Of a stretch of 38,008 nt of DNA, positions 13,333-22,927 are shown one piece after another (the first letter of the stretch is position 1; each line of letters begins with the position of its first letter). Made by a program: the position numbers and the translations under genes. Source of the stretch: Bacteroidota bacterium (GTDB lineage Bacteria > Bacteroidota > Bacteroidia > Chitinophagales > Chitinophagaceae). The notes under the pieces were generated by a model that had not been told where the DNA came from, made no database searches, and saw only the letters and a program-made list of their open reading frames with translations. The stretch covers positions 1-38,008 of the forward strand of contig JAGWWM010000020.1 in NCBI GenBank assembly GCA_018970395.1, given 5' to 3'.

Positions 13333-14271
13333 TTACAAAAATCCATTGGCACTCAGATAGCGTTCCGCATCGAGGGCAGCCATACAACCGCTACCTGCCG
13401 CGGTAACGGCCTGACGGTAGTGTTTATCCTGCACATCACCCGCGGCAAACACACCGGCCACATTGGTTTTGGAAGTACCGGGTATCGTTTGAATGTAACC
13501 CGCTTCATCCATCGTAATATAATCTTTGAAGATCGCTGAGTTAGGCTGATGGCCGATAGCAACAAAAAATCCCTGCACCGGAATCACCGATTCTTCGCCG
13601 GATTGATTGTTGCGGATACGCATGCCATCTACTTTATTTTCCCCCAATATTTCAAGTGTATCCGTATTCCAGTAGATCTGAATATTAGCGGTCGCTTTCA
13701 CTCTTTCCTGCATTACTTTACTCGCCCGCATTTCATCTCTTCTGATGAGCATGTGTACTTTGGTGCAGAGCTTACTGAGATAAAGTGCTTCTTCCGCCGC
13801 CGTATCTCCCGCCCCAACGATGGCTACTTCTTTCCCTCTGAAAAAAAATCCGTCACACACTGCGCAGGCACTTACGCCATAACCATTCAGCCGCTGTTCG
13901 CTTTCCAGTCCAAGCCATTTAGCACTGGCGCCGGTTGATATAATTACTGCATCTGCTTCAATCAGCTTCTCCTCATCAATCCACACTTTATGTTTTGTTC
14001 CCGAAAAATCAACCTTGGTCGCCAATCCGTAACGGATATCTGCTCCCATACGGGCGGCTTGCTTTTCAAAATGAACCATCATTTCAGGGCCTTGTATGCC
14101 ATCGGGATAACCCGGATAATTCTCTACCTCTGTGGTAATGGTTAACTGTCCACCCGGCTGAATACCCTGATACAATACCGGCTTCATATTGGCGCGGGCA
14201 GCGTAAATAGCGGCCGTATATCCGGCAGGACCGGAACCGATGATTAAGCAATGAACTTTTTCTGCCTCCAT
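13333..14271 (-). CDS. trxB: Thioredoxin-disulfide reductase
   Basis: This NADPH- and FAD-dependent enzyme keeps thioredoxin reduced. The FAD motif is GSGPAGYTAAIYAARA (residues 12-27), the redox-active pair is SACAVCDG (CxxC), and the NADPH motif is GAGDTAAEEALYLS. The C-terminal FAD motif is GVFAAGDVQD. Its 312 residues are standard. It is the first gene of a probable two-gene unit with folB. Confidence 0.96.
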   Translation of the reverse strand: MEAEKVHCLIIGSGPAGYTAAIYAARANMKPVLYQGIQPGGQLTITTEVENYPGYPDGIQGPEMMVHFEKQAARMGADIRYGLATKVDFSGTKHKVWIDEEKLIEADAVIISTGASAKWLGLESEQRLNGYGVSACAVCDGFFFRGKEVAIVGAGDTAAEEALYLSKLCTKVHMLIRRDEMRASKVMQERVKATANIQIYWNTDTLEILGENKVDGMRIRNNQSGEESVIPVQGFFVAIGHQPNSAIFKDYITMDEAGYIQTIPGTSKTNVAGVFAAGDVQDKHYRQAVTAAGSGCMAALDAERYLSANGFL

Positions 14272-14356
14272 ATATAAAGGAATGATGATTAACTGATAAA
14301 CAAGTCTGCGAAAATACAGTTTCTCGTAGTAAAATGGAGTAAAAATCTCATTTTAA

Positions 14357-15253
14357 TCAAAGCGGCGGAATGATGATTGATTTGAATTGATTGGCATAGC
14401 CGCCAAAATATCCGAGGGCGCCATTGCTGATATTGCCCAATATTTTAACGGGAGAAGAGAACGGATTTCCAGCGGCACGATAGCTGAATTCAACTGTTCG
14501 CCAGAATTCAAAAGTGGCTTTATCAATGTTTGAAAACTTGACCGTAATGGTATCACCTCTTCTGAAAGTAGGACGGTCTTCAAAATTCTCTCTGGTATTT
14601 CTGTCTAAGGAACGGGGGATCTCCACTTCATAGGTGGTGCCATTCACCAGCAAATCATCAAAAGCTGAATTAGACCCAGGATAAAAGGGCTCTTGGTTGA
14701 CTTTGGTAAAATAGCGTACATAATCTCCGAATGCGGGGGGATCTACGAAGAGACCTCTCAGTACAATTTTATTGCTTGTATCTTCCGACAAAGGAGCTTT
14801 TTCCCACCACAGAGAATCAATTGTTTTTTTCAGCATAGGAATGGTGGTATTTGCAGTATAAGTTCGTCCTTCCCATTGAATATTCAATTCATAGCGTTTC
14901 CCTTCCGCTCCTCTGATAACGGGGTCAGCACCCGTAGTATCATAGGTATAATACACATAGGAGAGATTCCCCGGGAAAGGAATTTCCATTTTTTTTAGGG
15001 GAATGGCTGTATTTCCTTCCTTAATGGTTACGGTTGCATTTCGAACCATAGCATCGCTGAGAATGCGGGGGGTAACATTAGAGAAGAAATTGATGCTCCG
15101 GGTCAAGACTACCATCGGCACCTGACCGCTTTCAATAGAGGCATCTACACTCAACAAGCCATCAGCTTCCTTGAGTGGGAAATCGATTTTCTTTTCGCAG
15201 GAGGCAAAAAGTAAAGCAATGAATGCAACCCATAAAATGTGGCGAGGAAACAT
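14357..15253 (-). CDS. DUF4249-type lipoprotein
   Basis: A lipoprotein signal (MFPRHILWVAFIALLFASC, then EKK) is followed by the DUF4249 pattern: a strand-rich start with LLSVDASIESGQVPMVVLTRS, then ATVTIKEGNTAIPL, then a Tyr-rich middle. From memory these Bacteroidetes lipoproteins often accompany TonB-dependent receptors and may act at the cell surface; no receptor gene is next to this one. I prefer the ATG at 15253 over an in-frame ATG at 15271 because a TAnnTTTG box (15258-15265) lies between them. It is preceded by the rpoD terminator, so it is a separate transcription unit. Confidence 0.8.
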   Translation of the reverse strand: MFPRHILWVAFIALLFASCEKKIDFPLKEADGLLSVDASIESGQVPMVVLTRSINFFSNVTPRILSDAMVRNATVTIKEGNTAIPLKKMEIPFPGNLSYVYYTYDTTGADPVIRGAEGKRYELNIQWEGRTYTANTTIPMLKKTIDSLWWEKAPLSEDTSNKIVLRGLFVDPPAFGDYVRYFTKVNQEPFYPGSNSAFDDLLVNGTTYEVEIPRSLDRNTRENFEDRPTFRRGDTITVKFSNIDKATFEFWRTVEFSYRAAGNPFSSPVKILGNISNGALGYFGGYANQFKSIIIPPL

Positions 15254-15257
15254 GACA

Positions 15258-15265
15258 CAAAGATA
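15258..15265 (-). promoter_or_regulatory. Putative -7 box TATCTTTG of the DUF4249 gene
   Basis: This is a perfect match to the Bacteroidetes TAnnTTTG element, only four bases before the preferred ATG, which would make the transcript leaderless or nearly so. No TTTG is seen at the expected -33 distance. Confidence 0.35.
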
Positions 15266-15292
15266 ACGCATGCAAAAAAGTAAAAGGGGATT

Positions 15293-15326
15293 CCAAAAAA
15301 AATCTCTCCCTTTTGGGGGGAGAGAT
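15293..15326 (-). terminator. Intrinsic terminator of the sigma factor gene
   Basis: A 9-base stem ATCTCTCCC/GGGAGAGAT (15302-15310 and 15318-15326) with a 7-base loop is followed on the minus strand by a run of eight T. It lies 24 bases past the sigma factor stop. Confidence 0.88.
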
Positions 15327-15349
15327 CAGGTACCTATCATACTCAAATA

Positions 15350-16210
15350 TTAATTGCCGAGATAGCTCTTCAGAGAATTGCTGAAACGGGCTTTTTGTAA
15401 ACGTTTGATAGCTCTTTCCTTGATCTGACGGATGCGCTCTTTAGTGAGATCATACTTCTGTCCGATCTGCTCAATGGTAACCCCATTTTCTCCATCAAGT
15501 CCGAAGTAAGCATTCACGATTTCTGCTTCACGGGGGCTTAATGATTTGAGCACACGACGGATTTCATTGCGGAGGGAATCTTTCATCACATCTTCATCGG
15601 TATCATCACTACCTTCCAGCAAGTCGCCCATGGCCACGTCTTCAGCCTCATGCACCGGAGCGTCGAGAGAAGTGTGACGGGTGTTGCTTTGGAAAATATT
15701 GTTGATTTCGGTCTCACTCATTTCAAGAATATCTGCCAGTTCTTCCGTAGAAGGTTCTCTTTCATGCTCCTGTTCGAAAGCCATATAAGCTTTGTTGGCT
15801 TTATTGTAGGTGCCGATTTTATTTTGGGGGAGACGTACCAGACGACCTTGTTCCGCCAATGCCTGCAGGATAGACTGACGAATCCACCAAACGGCATAAG
15901 AAATGAATTTGAACCCTTTTGTTTCGTCAAAACGCTGAGCTGCTTTGATGAGACCAAGGTTTCCCTCGTTGATCAGGTCACTTAATGAAAGACCCTGATG
16001 CTGGTATTGTTTGGCTACAGATACTACGAAGCGGAGGTTAGACTGTACGAGTTTGTCCAAAGCCCTTTGCTCCCCCATCTTAATCCGCTGTGCCAAAGTA
16101 GTCTCCTCTTCCGGGGTGATCATTGAGATTTTAGAAATTTCCTGAAGGTACTTCTCAACCGCTTGTGAGTCGCGGTTGGTAATTTGTGTTGCAATTTTTA
16201 GCTGCCTCAT
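15350..16210 (-). CDS. rpoD: Primary RNA polymerase sigma factor (sigma-70, short Bacteroidetes type)
   Basis: The 286 residues match the short housekeeping sigma of Bacteroidetes (region 1.1 absent). Region 1.2 is QAVEKYLQEISKISMIT. Region 2 includes LIKAAQRFDETKGFKFISYA and WWIRQSI, the core-binding and -10 recognition part. Region 3 starts RLVRLPQNKIG. Region 4 is SLSPREAEIVNAYFGLDG with the helix-turn-helix TIEQIGQKYDLTKERIRQIK. It would recognise the TTTG / TAnnTTTG promoters seen elsewhere here. It is monocistronic, with a strong terminator downstream and a 190-base upstream gap. Confidence 0.95.
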   Translation of the reverse strand: MRQLKIATQITNRDSQAVEKYLQEISKISMITPEEETTLAQRIKMGEQRALDKLVQSNLRFVVSVAKQYQHQGLSLSDLINEGNLGLIKAAQRFDETKGFKFISYAVWWIRQSILQALAEQGRLVRLPQNKIGTYNKANKAYMAFEQEHEREPSTEELADILEMSETEINNIFQSNTRHTSLDAPVHEAEDVAMGDLLEGSDDTDEDVMKDSLRNEIRRVLKSLSPREAEIVNAYFGLDGENGVTIEQIGQKYDLTKERIRQIKERAIKRLQKARFSNSLKSYLGN

Positions 16211-16267
16211 ATCAAAGATGCTTGTTTAAAAAATAAAGAACAGAATCTGAATAACTCTGAAGTATTA

Positions 16268-16275
16268 CAAATGTA
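16268..16275 (-). promoter_or_regulatory. Possible -7 box TACATTTG of the sigma factor gene
   Basis: It is a perfect TAnnTTTG on the coding strand, 57 bases before the ATG. No TTTG is found about 19-21 bases further upstream, so this is weak. Nothing else is visible in the 190-base gap up to 16401. Confidence 0.3.
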
Positions 16276-16401
16276 ATATCCAAAAACGGGATTTCATAGT
16301 GTTGTGGATATTATCTCAAAAACTTATACAGAAGTCGCTTATTTTGAGCTACTTAGAGGAATAACGATAAATATGCAAAAATGTTGGGAAGTGTCCCCAA
16401 T

Positions 16402-18546
16402 TTATTTTTCTTCCTTTCTTGCCAGCAAAGACAGCCGGATCATATCATTCATAATATTGACGGTTTCACCCAGGTGAATATCTGTTTTACGCACTTTAAG
16501 AAACTGGGTATTGCGTTCAATTTTCACCGAATCATTCCCAATCCGGTTCATATCTTGCTGTAAATTAACCAGTTCAAGCGGCGTTGGTAGCTTTAAAAGG
16601 GTATCCATCGCCTTTACGGAAGCTGACATTGATTTTTTTTCAGACTTATAAATATCCATTTTTAAAGAGTATACTTTCTCATTATTGAATTTCTCGAGCT
16701 TTTTAACGTAGAATTTCAATTGAGAGAAAACCGGATTTTCGGACACCCTTTTTTGACTATTTCCAATGATTTCAGCAAACGCATATTTGTTTTTCCATGG
16801 GGTAAATACAGCGGGATTGATTTCATCCCAGGGAAGTGCGGTTTTTTCATCCTTCTCCCGCATCTTCAGGTACTCATACTGATCGGGCAAAATAATATCG
16901 GGCACTACCCCATTGAGCTGAGTGCTCCCCCCATTGATGCGATAAAATTTCTGAATCGTCAGTTTGATGCTGCCCAACTCGTCTGTTCCGGAGGGATTTG
17001 TCATCCATGCCATCCTGTCCAGTTCCATAGTGCGCTGAACGGTACCTTTACCAAAAGTGGAGGTGCTTCCGACCACAATACCGCGATTATAATCTTGTAT
17101 GGCAGCGGCAAAAATTTCAGAAGCCGAGGCGCTGAACTCATTGACCATTACCGTGAGGGGGCCGTCCCACAAAGTACCGGGTTCGTTATCTTTTAAAATA
17201 GTAGGCGGATCGTCCTTGCTTTTAACCTGTACCACCGGTCCCTGATCAATAAAATAACCCACCATCTGTACCACATCCATCAATGAACCTCCCCCGTTGG
17301 TTCTGAGATCCATGATGATACCGCTGATATTTTCTTCCTTTAATTTGAGAATTTCTTTTTTAACATCATTGGCGCAACGGGCACCGTTGGGGTCCTGAAA
17401 ATTGGCGTAAAACTCAGGCAGATAGATGTAGCCAATTTTTTGATTGTCTGCCCCTTTAATAATCATGCTCTTGGCATAGGTTTCTTCCAGATTAATCTTT
17501 TCGCGAATCAGTGAAATCACTTTAATGCTGCCATCCGTTTTTTTAAGGGTAAGCCGAACCTCCGTACCTTTTTTACCGCGAATTAATTTTACTGCATCTT
17601 CCACTACAAAACCTGTAAGGTCTTGCGGCTCCTCCTCGCCTTGGGCTACTTTTAAAATATAATCGCCGATATTAATCTCTCCCGATTTTTGAGCCGGACT
17701 GCCGGATACGATGGTAGCAATTTTAATATTGCCATCTTCCTCTTGCAGGGAAGCGCCAATGCCAAAAAACTCACCGCTCATTTGTTCATCAAAAGATCTT
17801 TTTTCCACAGGAGGATAATAGCTGGTATGGGGATCCATTGTTTCAGCAATATCGTTGACCATCCAGTGAAAACGGTCATCATCTTTGAAGCGATTTTTAA
17901 ATCGCTCGAAGATTCGGGTATAGACTTTTTCCACCTTTTCTCTTGCTTCCACTTCCAGTGATTTGGGCGTTTTTTTTGCAGTTTTGAGGCTGTCGGCTTT
18001 TTTCTCCTGTTGCTCTTCAAGTTCTACATAGCGATCGAGCACCGCATATTTCAGGCGCTTGCGCCATGCCTCTACCCTTGCGGCTTCGTTGCGTGGATAA
18101 GTGGATGTTTCCGACACTTCCACATAAATTTCATCAGCGGTGAAATCAAAAGGTTTTTTTAAAATTTCCTTGTAAATCAGCGAAGCTTCTTCCACTCTTT
18201 TTTTATAAATTTCATTGATGGCAAAGAAAGATTCTAGTTTATCTCCCTTGATTTCATCATCAATGCGCATTTCAACTTTTTTAAGTTTTTCGATATCAGA
18301 TGCTAAAAAGTAAATTTTGTCCGGATCCAGGGTTTTAAGGTATTTACGAAATGCCTGGCTTGAAAACTGATCATCCATTTTTTTAGGAGAAAAATGTCCG
18401 TCTTCAAGCATCTCTCCCAGCAATTGAAAAATTCTTTCATAGCGCGATTGCGGATTTCTATAGGTAGAGGAAGATTTAACTGCCCAAAAAATACCTGCGC
18501 CGAATAACAACACCGTCAGCAAAAACAAACTCTTCTTGGTAAACAT
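16402..18546 (-). CDS. Carboxy-terminal processing protease (Prc/Tsp type, S41)
   Basis: This is a periplasmic serine protease that trims or degrades envelope proteins from their C-termini. The start MFTKKSLFLLTVLLFGAGIF gives a signal anchor. A helical N-domain follows (RYERIFQLLGEML ... LDPDKIYFLASDIEKL), then a PDZ domain (GIGASLQEEDGNIKIATIVS near residues 240-260). The catalytic core has VNEFSASASEIFAAAIQDY (nucleophile Ser) and STFGKGTVQ (general-base Lys). A C-terminal helical extension is of the Prc kind. At 714 residues it is the long Prc form. An ATG at 18566 (MFKILHF...) is also possible; longer frames would run into the divergent NlpC/P60 gene. Confidence 0.9.
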   Translation of the reverse strand: MFTKKSLFLLTVLLFGAGIFWAVKSSSTYRNPQSRYERIFQLLGEMLEDGHFSPKKMDDQFSSQAFRKYLKTLDPDKIYFLASDIEKLKKVEMRIDDEIKGDKLESFFAINEIYKKRVEEASLIYKEILKKPFDFTADEIYVEVSETSTYPRNEAARVEAWRKRLKYAVLDRYVELEEQQEKKADSLKTAKKTPKSLEVEAREKVEKVYTRIFERFKNRFKDDDRFHWMVNDIAETMDPHTSYYPPVEKRSFDEQMSGEFFGIGASLQEEDGNIKIATIVSGSPAQKSGEINIGDYILKVAQGEEEPQDLTGFVVEDAVKLIRGKKGTEVRLTLKKTDGSIKVISLIREKINLEETYAKSMIIKGADNQKIGYIYLPEFYANFQDPNGARCANDVKKEILKLKEENISGIIMDLRTNGGGSLMDVVQMVGYFIDQGPVVQVKSKDDPPTILKDNEPGTLWDGPLTVMVNEFSASASEIFAAAIQDYNRGIVVGSTSTFGKGTVQRTMELDRMAWMTNPSGTDELGSIKLTIQKFYRINGGSTQLNGVVPDIILPDQYEYLKMREKDEKTALPWDEINPAVFTPWKNKYAFAEIIGNSQKRVSENPVFSQLKFYVKKLEKFNNEKVYSLKMDIYKSEKKSMSASVKAMDTLLKLPTPLELVNLQQDMNRIGNDSVKIERNTQFLKVRKTDIHLGETVNIMNDMIRLSLLARKEEK

Positions 18547-18631
18547 GAAATGTAATATTTTAAACATCTGTAAAACGATAAAATTAAAGATAAAATTGCT
18601 TACTTTTAGCCATCCAATCAAAATACAGTCA

Positions 18632-19255
18632 ATGAAATTTTTTCTGTTTCTGCTGATTGCCATCCTGTTTATCAAACCCATTGAAACAATAGCAGGAATT
18701 TTTCCAACTCCTCATTTTTATACCCTTACTGTTCCGCACAAGCATCAATTGGAAACGCCACCTCCCAACCCCATAGAATCAATCTCAGTGCTATTAATTA
18801 AATACGGTATTTTGCTGGACACTACTGTTGAATCCATTCAAAACCAACCACTTTATGCATTTATTGATGAATGGATGGGCGTTACGTATCGTTACGGGGG
18901 AAAGGATAAGAAGGGAATTGATTGTTCTCATTTCGCAGCCAAACTCATGGAAAGCATTTACGGATGGCAACTACCTCCCGGATCTAAAAGTCAATATGAA
19001 CTTTGTGATCCGCTCGACATTACTGAATTAAAAGAGGGTGATTTGCTTTTTTTCAATACTTCCGGCGGTGGCATTTCACACGTTGCAGTTTATCTCGGGA
19101 ACAAGCGATTTGTACACGCAAGTACGCAAAAAGGAGTTCGTATCGATCACCTTGAATTTCCTTATTACAAAAGGACATTTCTTTTTGCCGGGAGGGTATC
19201 AACAGATAAAACCGGCAGCAGAAAAATTACCGATAACGGGCAAGGGGCAAATTAA
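18632..19255 (+). CDS. NlpC/P60 family peptidase, secreted
   Basis: This is a cell-wall hydrolase, probably cutting within peptidoglycan stem peptides. The signal peptide is MKFFLFLLIAILFIKPIETIAG. The domain starts near residue 85 with WMGVTYRYGGKDKKGIDCSH (catalytic Cys in GIDCSH), has the catalytic His in GGGISHVAVYLGN and the third polar residue in FVHASTQKGV. The 207-residue length is normal for a single-domain member. I start at ATG 18632 because the upstream part of the frame runs into the divergent protease gene. Its end overlaps that of porQ by 29 bases tail to tail. Confidence 0.9.
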   Translation: MKFFLFLLIAILFIKPIETIAGIFPTPHFYTLTVPHKHQLETPPPNPIESISVLLIKYGILLDTTVESIQNQPLYAFIDEWMGVTYRYGGKDKKGIDCSHFAAKLMESIYGWQLPPGSKSQYELCDPLDITELKEGDLLFFNTSGGGISHVAVYLGNKRFVHASTQKGVRIDHLEFPYYKRTFLFAGRVSTDKTGSRKITDNGQGAN

Positions 19256-20258
19256 TTCCCAGTTGATTATATCCGGTTGTGTTTTGCATATAGGTTCTTG
19301 CATAACGAATCTGTAATTTAGGAAATAAAGCGCCGACCCCCAGTGAAAACCCTACTAGTCCTTTTGGCACATTAAAAATCCCCAACTCTTTTCTTCTCAT
19401 AAAATTATAACCGGCATTTACTTCAATATATTTACTAAGATTGATTTGCGTAGCAATGATGAAATGTCGGAATATATTTTCAAAGCTGAATTTGCCTGTT
19501 GCTGAGCGGGGTGCTCCTATGGCATTGCTAAACAAAGAATCCTCGTACAATAAATTAAAACGATGTAAATGATGCGCTGTAAATGAAAACTGAACCGGCG
19601 CCTTCTCCAGTTTTTTTGAAATACCGAATACCACATCAAAAGGTAATTCTTCCGGCTGTCCTGATACATAAGATTTCAGCACCACGCCCATATTCATGGC
19701 GACCAGACTCATCTGCAACAAGCGAGAAGTATCTGTATATCGAATACCCACGTCTGCGGCTAAGGCGGAAGACCTTACCACTCCATAATTCGAATGTATC
19801 ATTTTGACAGTAGCACCATAGTTCCACTTATTGAGGTATTGTCGGGCCGCAGACAACTGTATCACAAAATCCCTTGGTCTTAAAGCGCCAATTTCATTAC
19901 CGGCAACATCTGTTTCAACCAAATTGCCATAATTCAGATAGACGAGTCCTAACCCGAAATTTGTGTTTAATTTTTTGTGTGAATATGCCTGAAACAGACT
20001 GAAATGAGACAATCCTGCATATAAACTATTGAAATTAGCCGCCAGTTGTCCGTGCATTTTGTTAGATAACATAGCAGGATTTTGAAAACCCATACTCGCC
20101 TCATCTGTCATCAGTGAAACATTAATGCCGCCGGAAGCAGCCGCTACAGGAGATGGTTGCAATTTGAAAAAAGAATAAGCAGATTTTCCTCCCAGGGTTT
20201 GTCCGTAAGTGAAAATAATATGGAGCCATAAAAAACAGGCTGTCAAAACAAACTTCAT
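19227..20258 (-). CDS. porQ: Type IX secretion system protein PorQ
   Basis: This outer-membrane beta-barrel-like protein is associated with the type IX secretion system that exports proteins with C-terminal sorting domains. A signal peptide (MKFVLTACFLWLHIIFTYGQ) is followed by GGKSAYSFFKLQPSPVAAAS and GGINVSLMTDEASMGFQNPA, the family opening. Amphipathic strands continue to the end. The 343 residues match PorQ. No other type IX component is seen in the window, as is usual since these genes are scattered. It ends tail to tail with the NlpC/P60 gene (29-base overlap). Confidence 0.87.
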   Translation of the reverse strand: MKFVLTACFLWLHIIFTYGQTLGGKSAYSFFKLQPSPVAAASGGINVSLMTDEASMGFQNPAMLSNKMHGQLAANFNSLYAGLSHFSLFQAYSHKKLNTNFGLGLVYLNYGNLVETDVAGNEIGALRPRDFVIQLSAARQYLNKWNYGATVKMIHSNYGVVRSSALAADVGIRYTDTSRLLQMSLVAMNMGVVLKSYVSGQPEELPFDVVFGISKKLEKAPVQFSFTAHHLHRFNLLYEDSLFSNAIGAPRSATGKFSFENIFRHFIIATQINLSKYIEVNAGYNFMRRKELGIFNVPKGLVGFSLGVGALFPKLQIRYARTYMQNTTGYNQLGINLPLARYR

Positions 20259-20310
20259 GCCGACTTATTCAGGGATGTAATTTACAACCTATGTACGACT
20301 TAAGAATGGA

Positions 20311-20338
20311 AAAGCTCCGCATAGATATACGGAGCTTT
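20311..20338 (-). terminator. Hairpin terminator downstream of lon
   Basis: A perfect 9-base stem AAAGCTCCG/CGGAGCTTT with a 10-base loop lies in the 152-base gap between lon and porQ. The T-run on the minus strand is short (TTTTCC), so it may be weak. Confidence 0.65.
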
Positions 20339-20410
20339 ATTTAACCCTTAAAACAACACTTAATTCAAGGGATATAACACGTTTAAAACCAAAAGGTTTG
20401 CTATTAAAAA

Positions 20411-22810
20411 TTATTGCAGTGCCAGATCCAGTACCTGTTGCATATTTCTTACATAATGAAACTGCATCCCCTTAATGAACCCTGAATTTATTTCCCTGAC
20501 ATCTTTTTCATTTTGCCAGCACAAAATCACTTCTCTGATTCCCGCTCTTTTGGCCGCTAATATTTTTTCCTTAATCCCGCCTACCGGCAACACAACTCCT
20601 CTGAGGGTAATTTCACCGGTCATCGCCAGATAGGTCTTGACCTTTCGTGAAGTAAAGGCACTTGTAATGGCCGTAAGCATAGTTATCCCAGCACTCGGTC
20701 CGTCTTTTGGCACAGCGCCCTCCGGAACATGTATATGGATATTTTTTGTCTGAAAATCTTTCGGATCAATGCCCCATTTTTTAGCATTGGCCTGTAAATA
20801 ACTCAAAGCGGTTGACGCACTTTCCTTCATTACATTTCCCAAATTACCGGTGAGCTTTAATTCTCCTTTACCATCTGTGAGCATGGATTCAATAAAAAGA
20901 ATATCTCCTCCTACTGCCGTCCACGCCAATCCGACTGCCACACCGGGAATAGTCGCCGTTTTATAAATATCATTCGAGTAGCGAGGCTTCCCTAATATTT
21001 TTTCAAGATCTTTTGCGGTAATCTGTGGCTTCAGCTGTCCTTTTAACGCCACCTCTTTTGCCTGTGAGCGCATGAGGGAAGCCAACATCCTGTCGAGTTC
21101 TCTCACTCCGCTTTCACGGGTATAAGATTCAACAAGTTTTGACAAGACTGCATCCCGAATAGCGAACGACATTTTTTCCAAACCGTGCGCTTGTTTTTGC
21201 TTGGGAATCAAATGTCTTTTCGCAATCTCCACTTTCTCTTCCAGCGCATAACCGGATAGGTCAATGATTTCCAAACGATCTCTCAAAGCGGGCTGGATGG
21301 ACGCAATATTATTGGCTGTCGCAATAAAAAGGACTTTTGATAAATCATATTCCAGTTCCAGATAATTATCATAGAAACTGTTGTTCTGCTCCGGATCGAG
21401 CAATTCGAGTAAGGCACTGGAGGGGTCTCCTCTGAAATCAGTACCCACTTTATCAATCTCGTCGAGAATCATGACCGGATTTCCTGATTTAACTTTTCTA
21501 AGCGACTGAATAATTCTTCCCGGCATGGCACCGATATAGGTTTTGCGATGCCCGCGAATTTCACTTTCATCGTGCAGGCCACCCAGACTAATGCGCACGT
21601 ATTTTCTTCCCAATGCAGAAGCAATGCTTTTTCCCAATGAGGTTTTACCGATACCGGGAGGGCCTAGGAAACAAAGAATCGGACTTTTCATATCTCCCTT
21701 CAGTTTCAAAACAGCCAGGTATTCGAGTATGCGTTCTTTCACTTTATCAATGCCATAATGATCATGATCCAAGACTTTTTTAGCGCGTTTGAGATCGTAC
21801 TGATCTTCTGTATATTCTTCCCAGGGCAAATCAAGTAATAAATCCAAATGATTATACACCACCGAGTAATCAGGCGTAGAGGCGTGCATACGCTCAAGCT
21901 TTTCAATTCCTTTCTTAAAAAGATCTGCAGCAGCTTTCGACCATTTTTTGGTCTCGGCTTTTTTCTTCATCTCCTGCAGCTCCAGGTCATTGGAGTCTCC
22001 GCCTAGTTCTTCCTTGATGCTTTTCATTTGCTGTTGCAGGAAATACTCGCGTTGTTGCTTATCTAACTCTGTTCTGGTTTTGCTGGTTACTTTATTTTTA
22101 AGTTCAGCGTACTGCAATTCGCGTTGCAACAAGGTAAGCAACAGCTCTGCACGTTGTGATAAGTTTTGCGTTTCAAGTAAACGTTGCTTTTCTAAAAGAT
22201 CCGCATTTAAATTATTGCTTACAAAATGAATCAGGAAAGAAGGGTTCTCAATATTTTTTAAGATGATAGCCGCTTCGCTCGGCAAGTTGGGAGAAAGCTG
22301 AATGATTTGGGTGGCGAGATCTTTAATTGAACCGGTTAGAGCCTGAAAATTCGCAGGATCTTTAACCTCTTCTTCCTGTAATATTTCCACTTTGGCCTTA
22401 AAGAAAGGATCTTGTGCTGTTATGGACTGAATTTTAAAACGTTTCTTACCCTGCATGATAACTGTAGTGCCGCCATCCGGCATTTTAATTAGCTTTACCA
22501 CTTTAGCAATGGTACCGATCTCCTGCAAATCATGCATAGTAGGATCCTCTACATTACTGTCCTTCTGTGATACTACCCCTACCAGTTTATCGGTCTTGTA
22601 TGCCTCATTCACTGCTTCGATGCTCTTATCACGACCTACAGTAATGGGCAAAACAACGCCGGGAAATAAAACGGTATTTCGAAGCGGCAATATGGGCAAA
22701 TCGTTGTCAATCTTGATTAAATCGTCCTGATTTTCCGCCTCATTAAGCGGAATGATTGGTAAAAAATCCATCTCCTCCTCAGGTCTGAAAAATATATTGT
22801 TTGTATTCAT
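20411..22810 (-). CDS. lon: ATP-dependent protease La (Lon)
   Basis: This cytosolic AAA+ protease degrades damaged and regulatory proteins. The N-terminal LON domain starts at [19 protein letters not shown]. The central AAA+ module has Walker [14 protein letters not shown] and Walker [13 protein letters not shown]. The C-terminal protease domain has the Ser in [10 protein letters not shown] and the Lys in [17 protein letters not shown] start at ATG 22810 (799 residues, [16 protein letters not shown]) because the longer frame depends on a TTG and has no recognisable extension. It is followed by a hairpin terminator. Confidence 0.96.
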   Translation of the reverse strand: MNTNNIFFRPEEEMDFLPIIPLNEAENQDDLIKIDNDLPILPLRNTVLFPGVVLPITVGRDKSIEAVNEAYKTDKLVGVVSQKDSNVEDPTMHDLQEIGTIAKVVKLIKMPDGGTTVIMQGKKRFKIQSITAQDPFFKAKVEILQEEEVKDPANFQALTGSIKDLATQIIQLSPNLPSEAAIILKNIENPSFLIHFVSNNLNADLLEKQRLLETQNLSQRAELLLTLLQRELQYAELKNKVTSKTRTELDKQQREYFLQQQMKSIKEELGGDSNDLELQEMKKKAETKKWSKAAADLFKKGIEKLERMHASTPDYSVVYNHLDLLLDLPWEEYTEDQYDLKRAKKVLDHDHYGIDKVKERILEYLAVLKLKGDMKSPILCFLGPPGIGKTSLGKSIASALGRKYVRISLGGLHDESEIRGHRKTYIGAMPGRIIQSLRKVKSGNPVMILDEIDKVGTDFRGDPSSALLELLDPEQNNSFYDNYLELEYDLSKVLFIATANNIASIQPALRDRLEIIDLSGYALEEKVEIAKRHLIPKQKQAHGLEKMSFAIRDAVLSKLVESYTRESGVRELDRMLASLMRSQAKEVALKGQLKPQITAKDLEKILGKPRYSNDIYKTATIPGVAVGLAWTAVGGDILFIESMLTDGKGELKLTGNLGNVMKESASTALSYLQANAKKWGIDPKDFQTKNIHIHVPEGAVPKDGPSAGITMLTAITSAFTSRKVKTYLAMTGEITLRGVVLPVGGIKEKILAAKRAGIREVILCWQNEKDVREINSGFIKGMQFHYVRNMQQVLDLALQ

Positions 22811-22883
22811 GGTAAAATTTAAGTGAGACAAATTGTCAGCAACCGAAGTAATCAAGGCTTTTATTTATCCCAAATTAATCTTG

Positions 22884-22916
22884 CAAGTTTAATGCCATCA
22901 CTAGTTAATATGCAAA
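22884..22916 (-). promoter_or_regulatory. Putative lon promoter
   Basis: On the minus strand TTTG (22916-22913) is followed after 21 bases by TAAACTTG (22891-22884), one mismatch from TAnnTTTG. This lies 73 bases before the chosen lon ATG. Confidence 0.4.
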
Positions 22917-22927
22917 ATCTGCAGCAT

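Noticed and set aside
16383-16399. Hairpin TTGGG/CCCAA followed by T-rich sequence near the end of the Prc-type protease gene
   Set aside because: The T-run follows on the plus strand while the genes on both sides run on the minus strand, so it cannot serve as their terminator.
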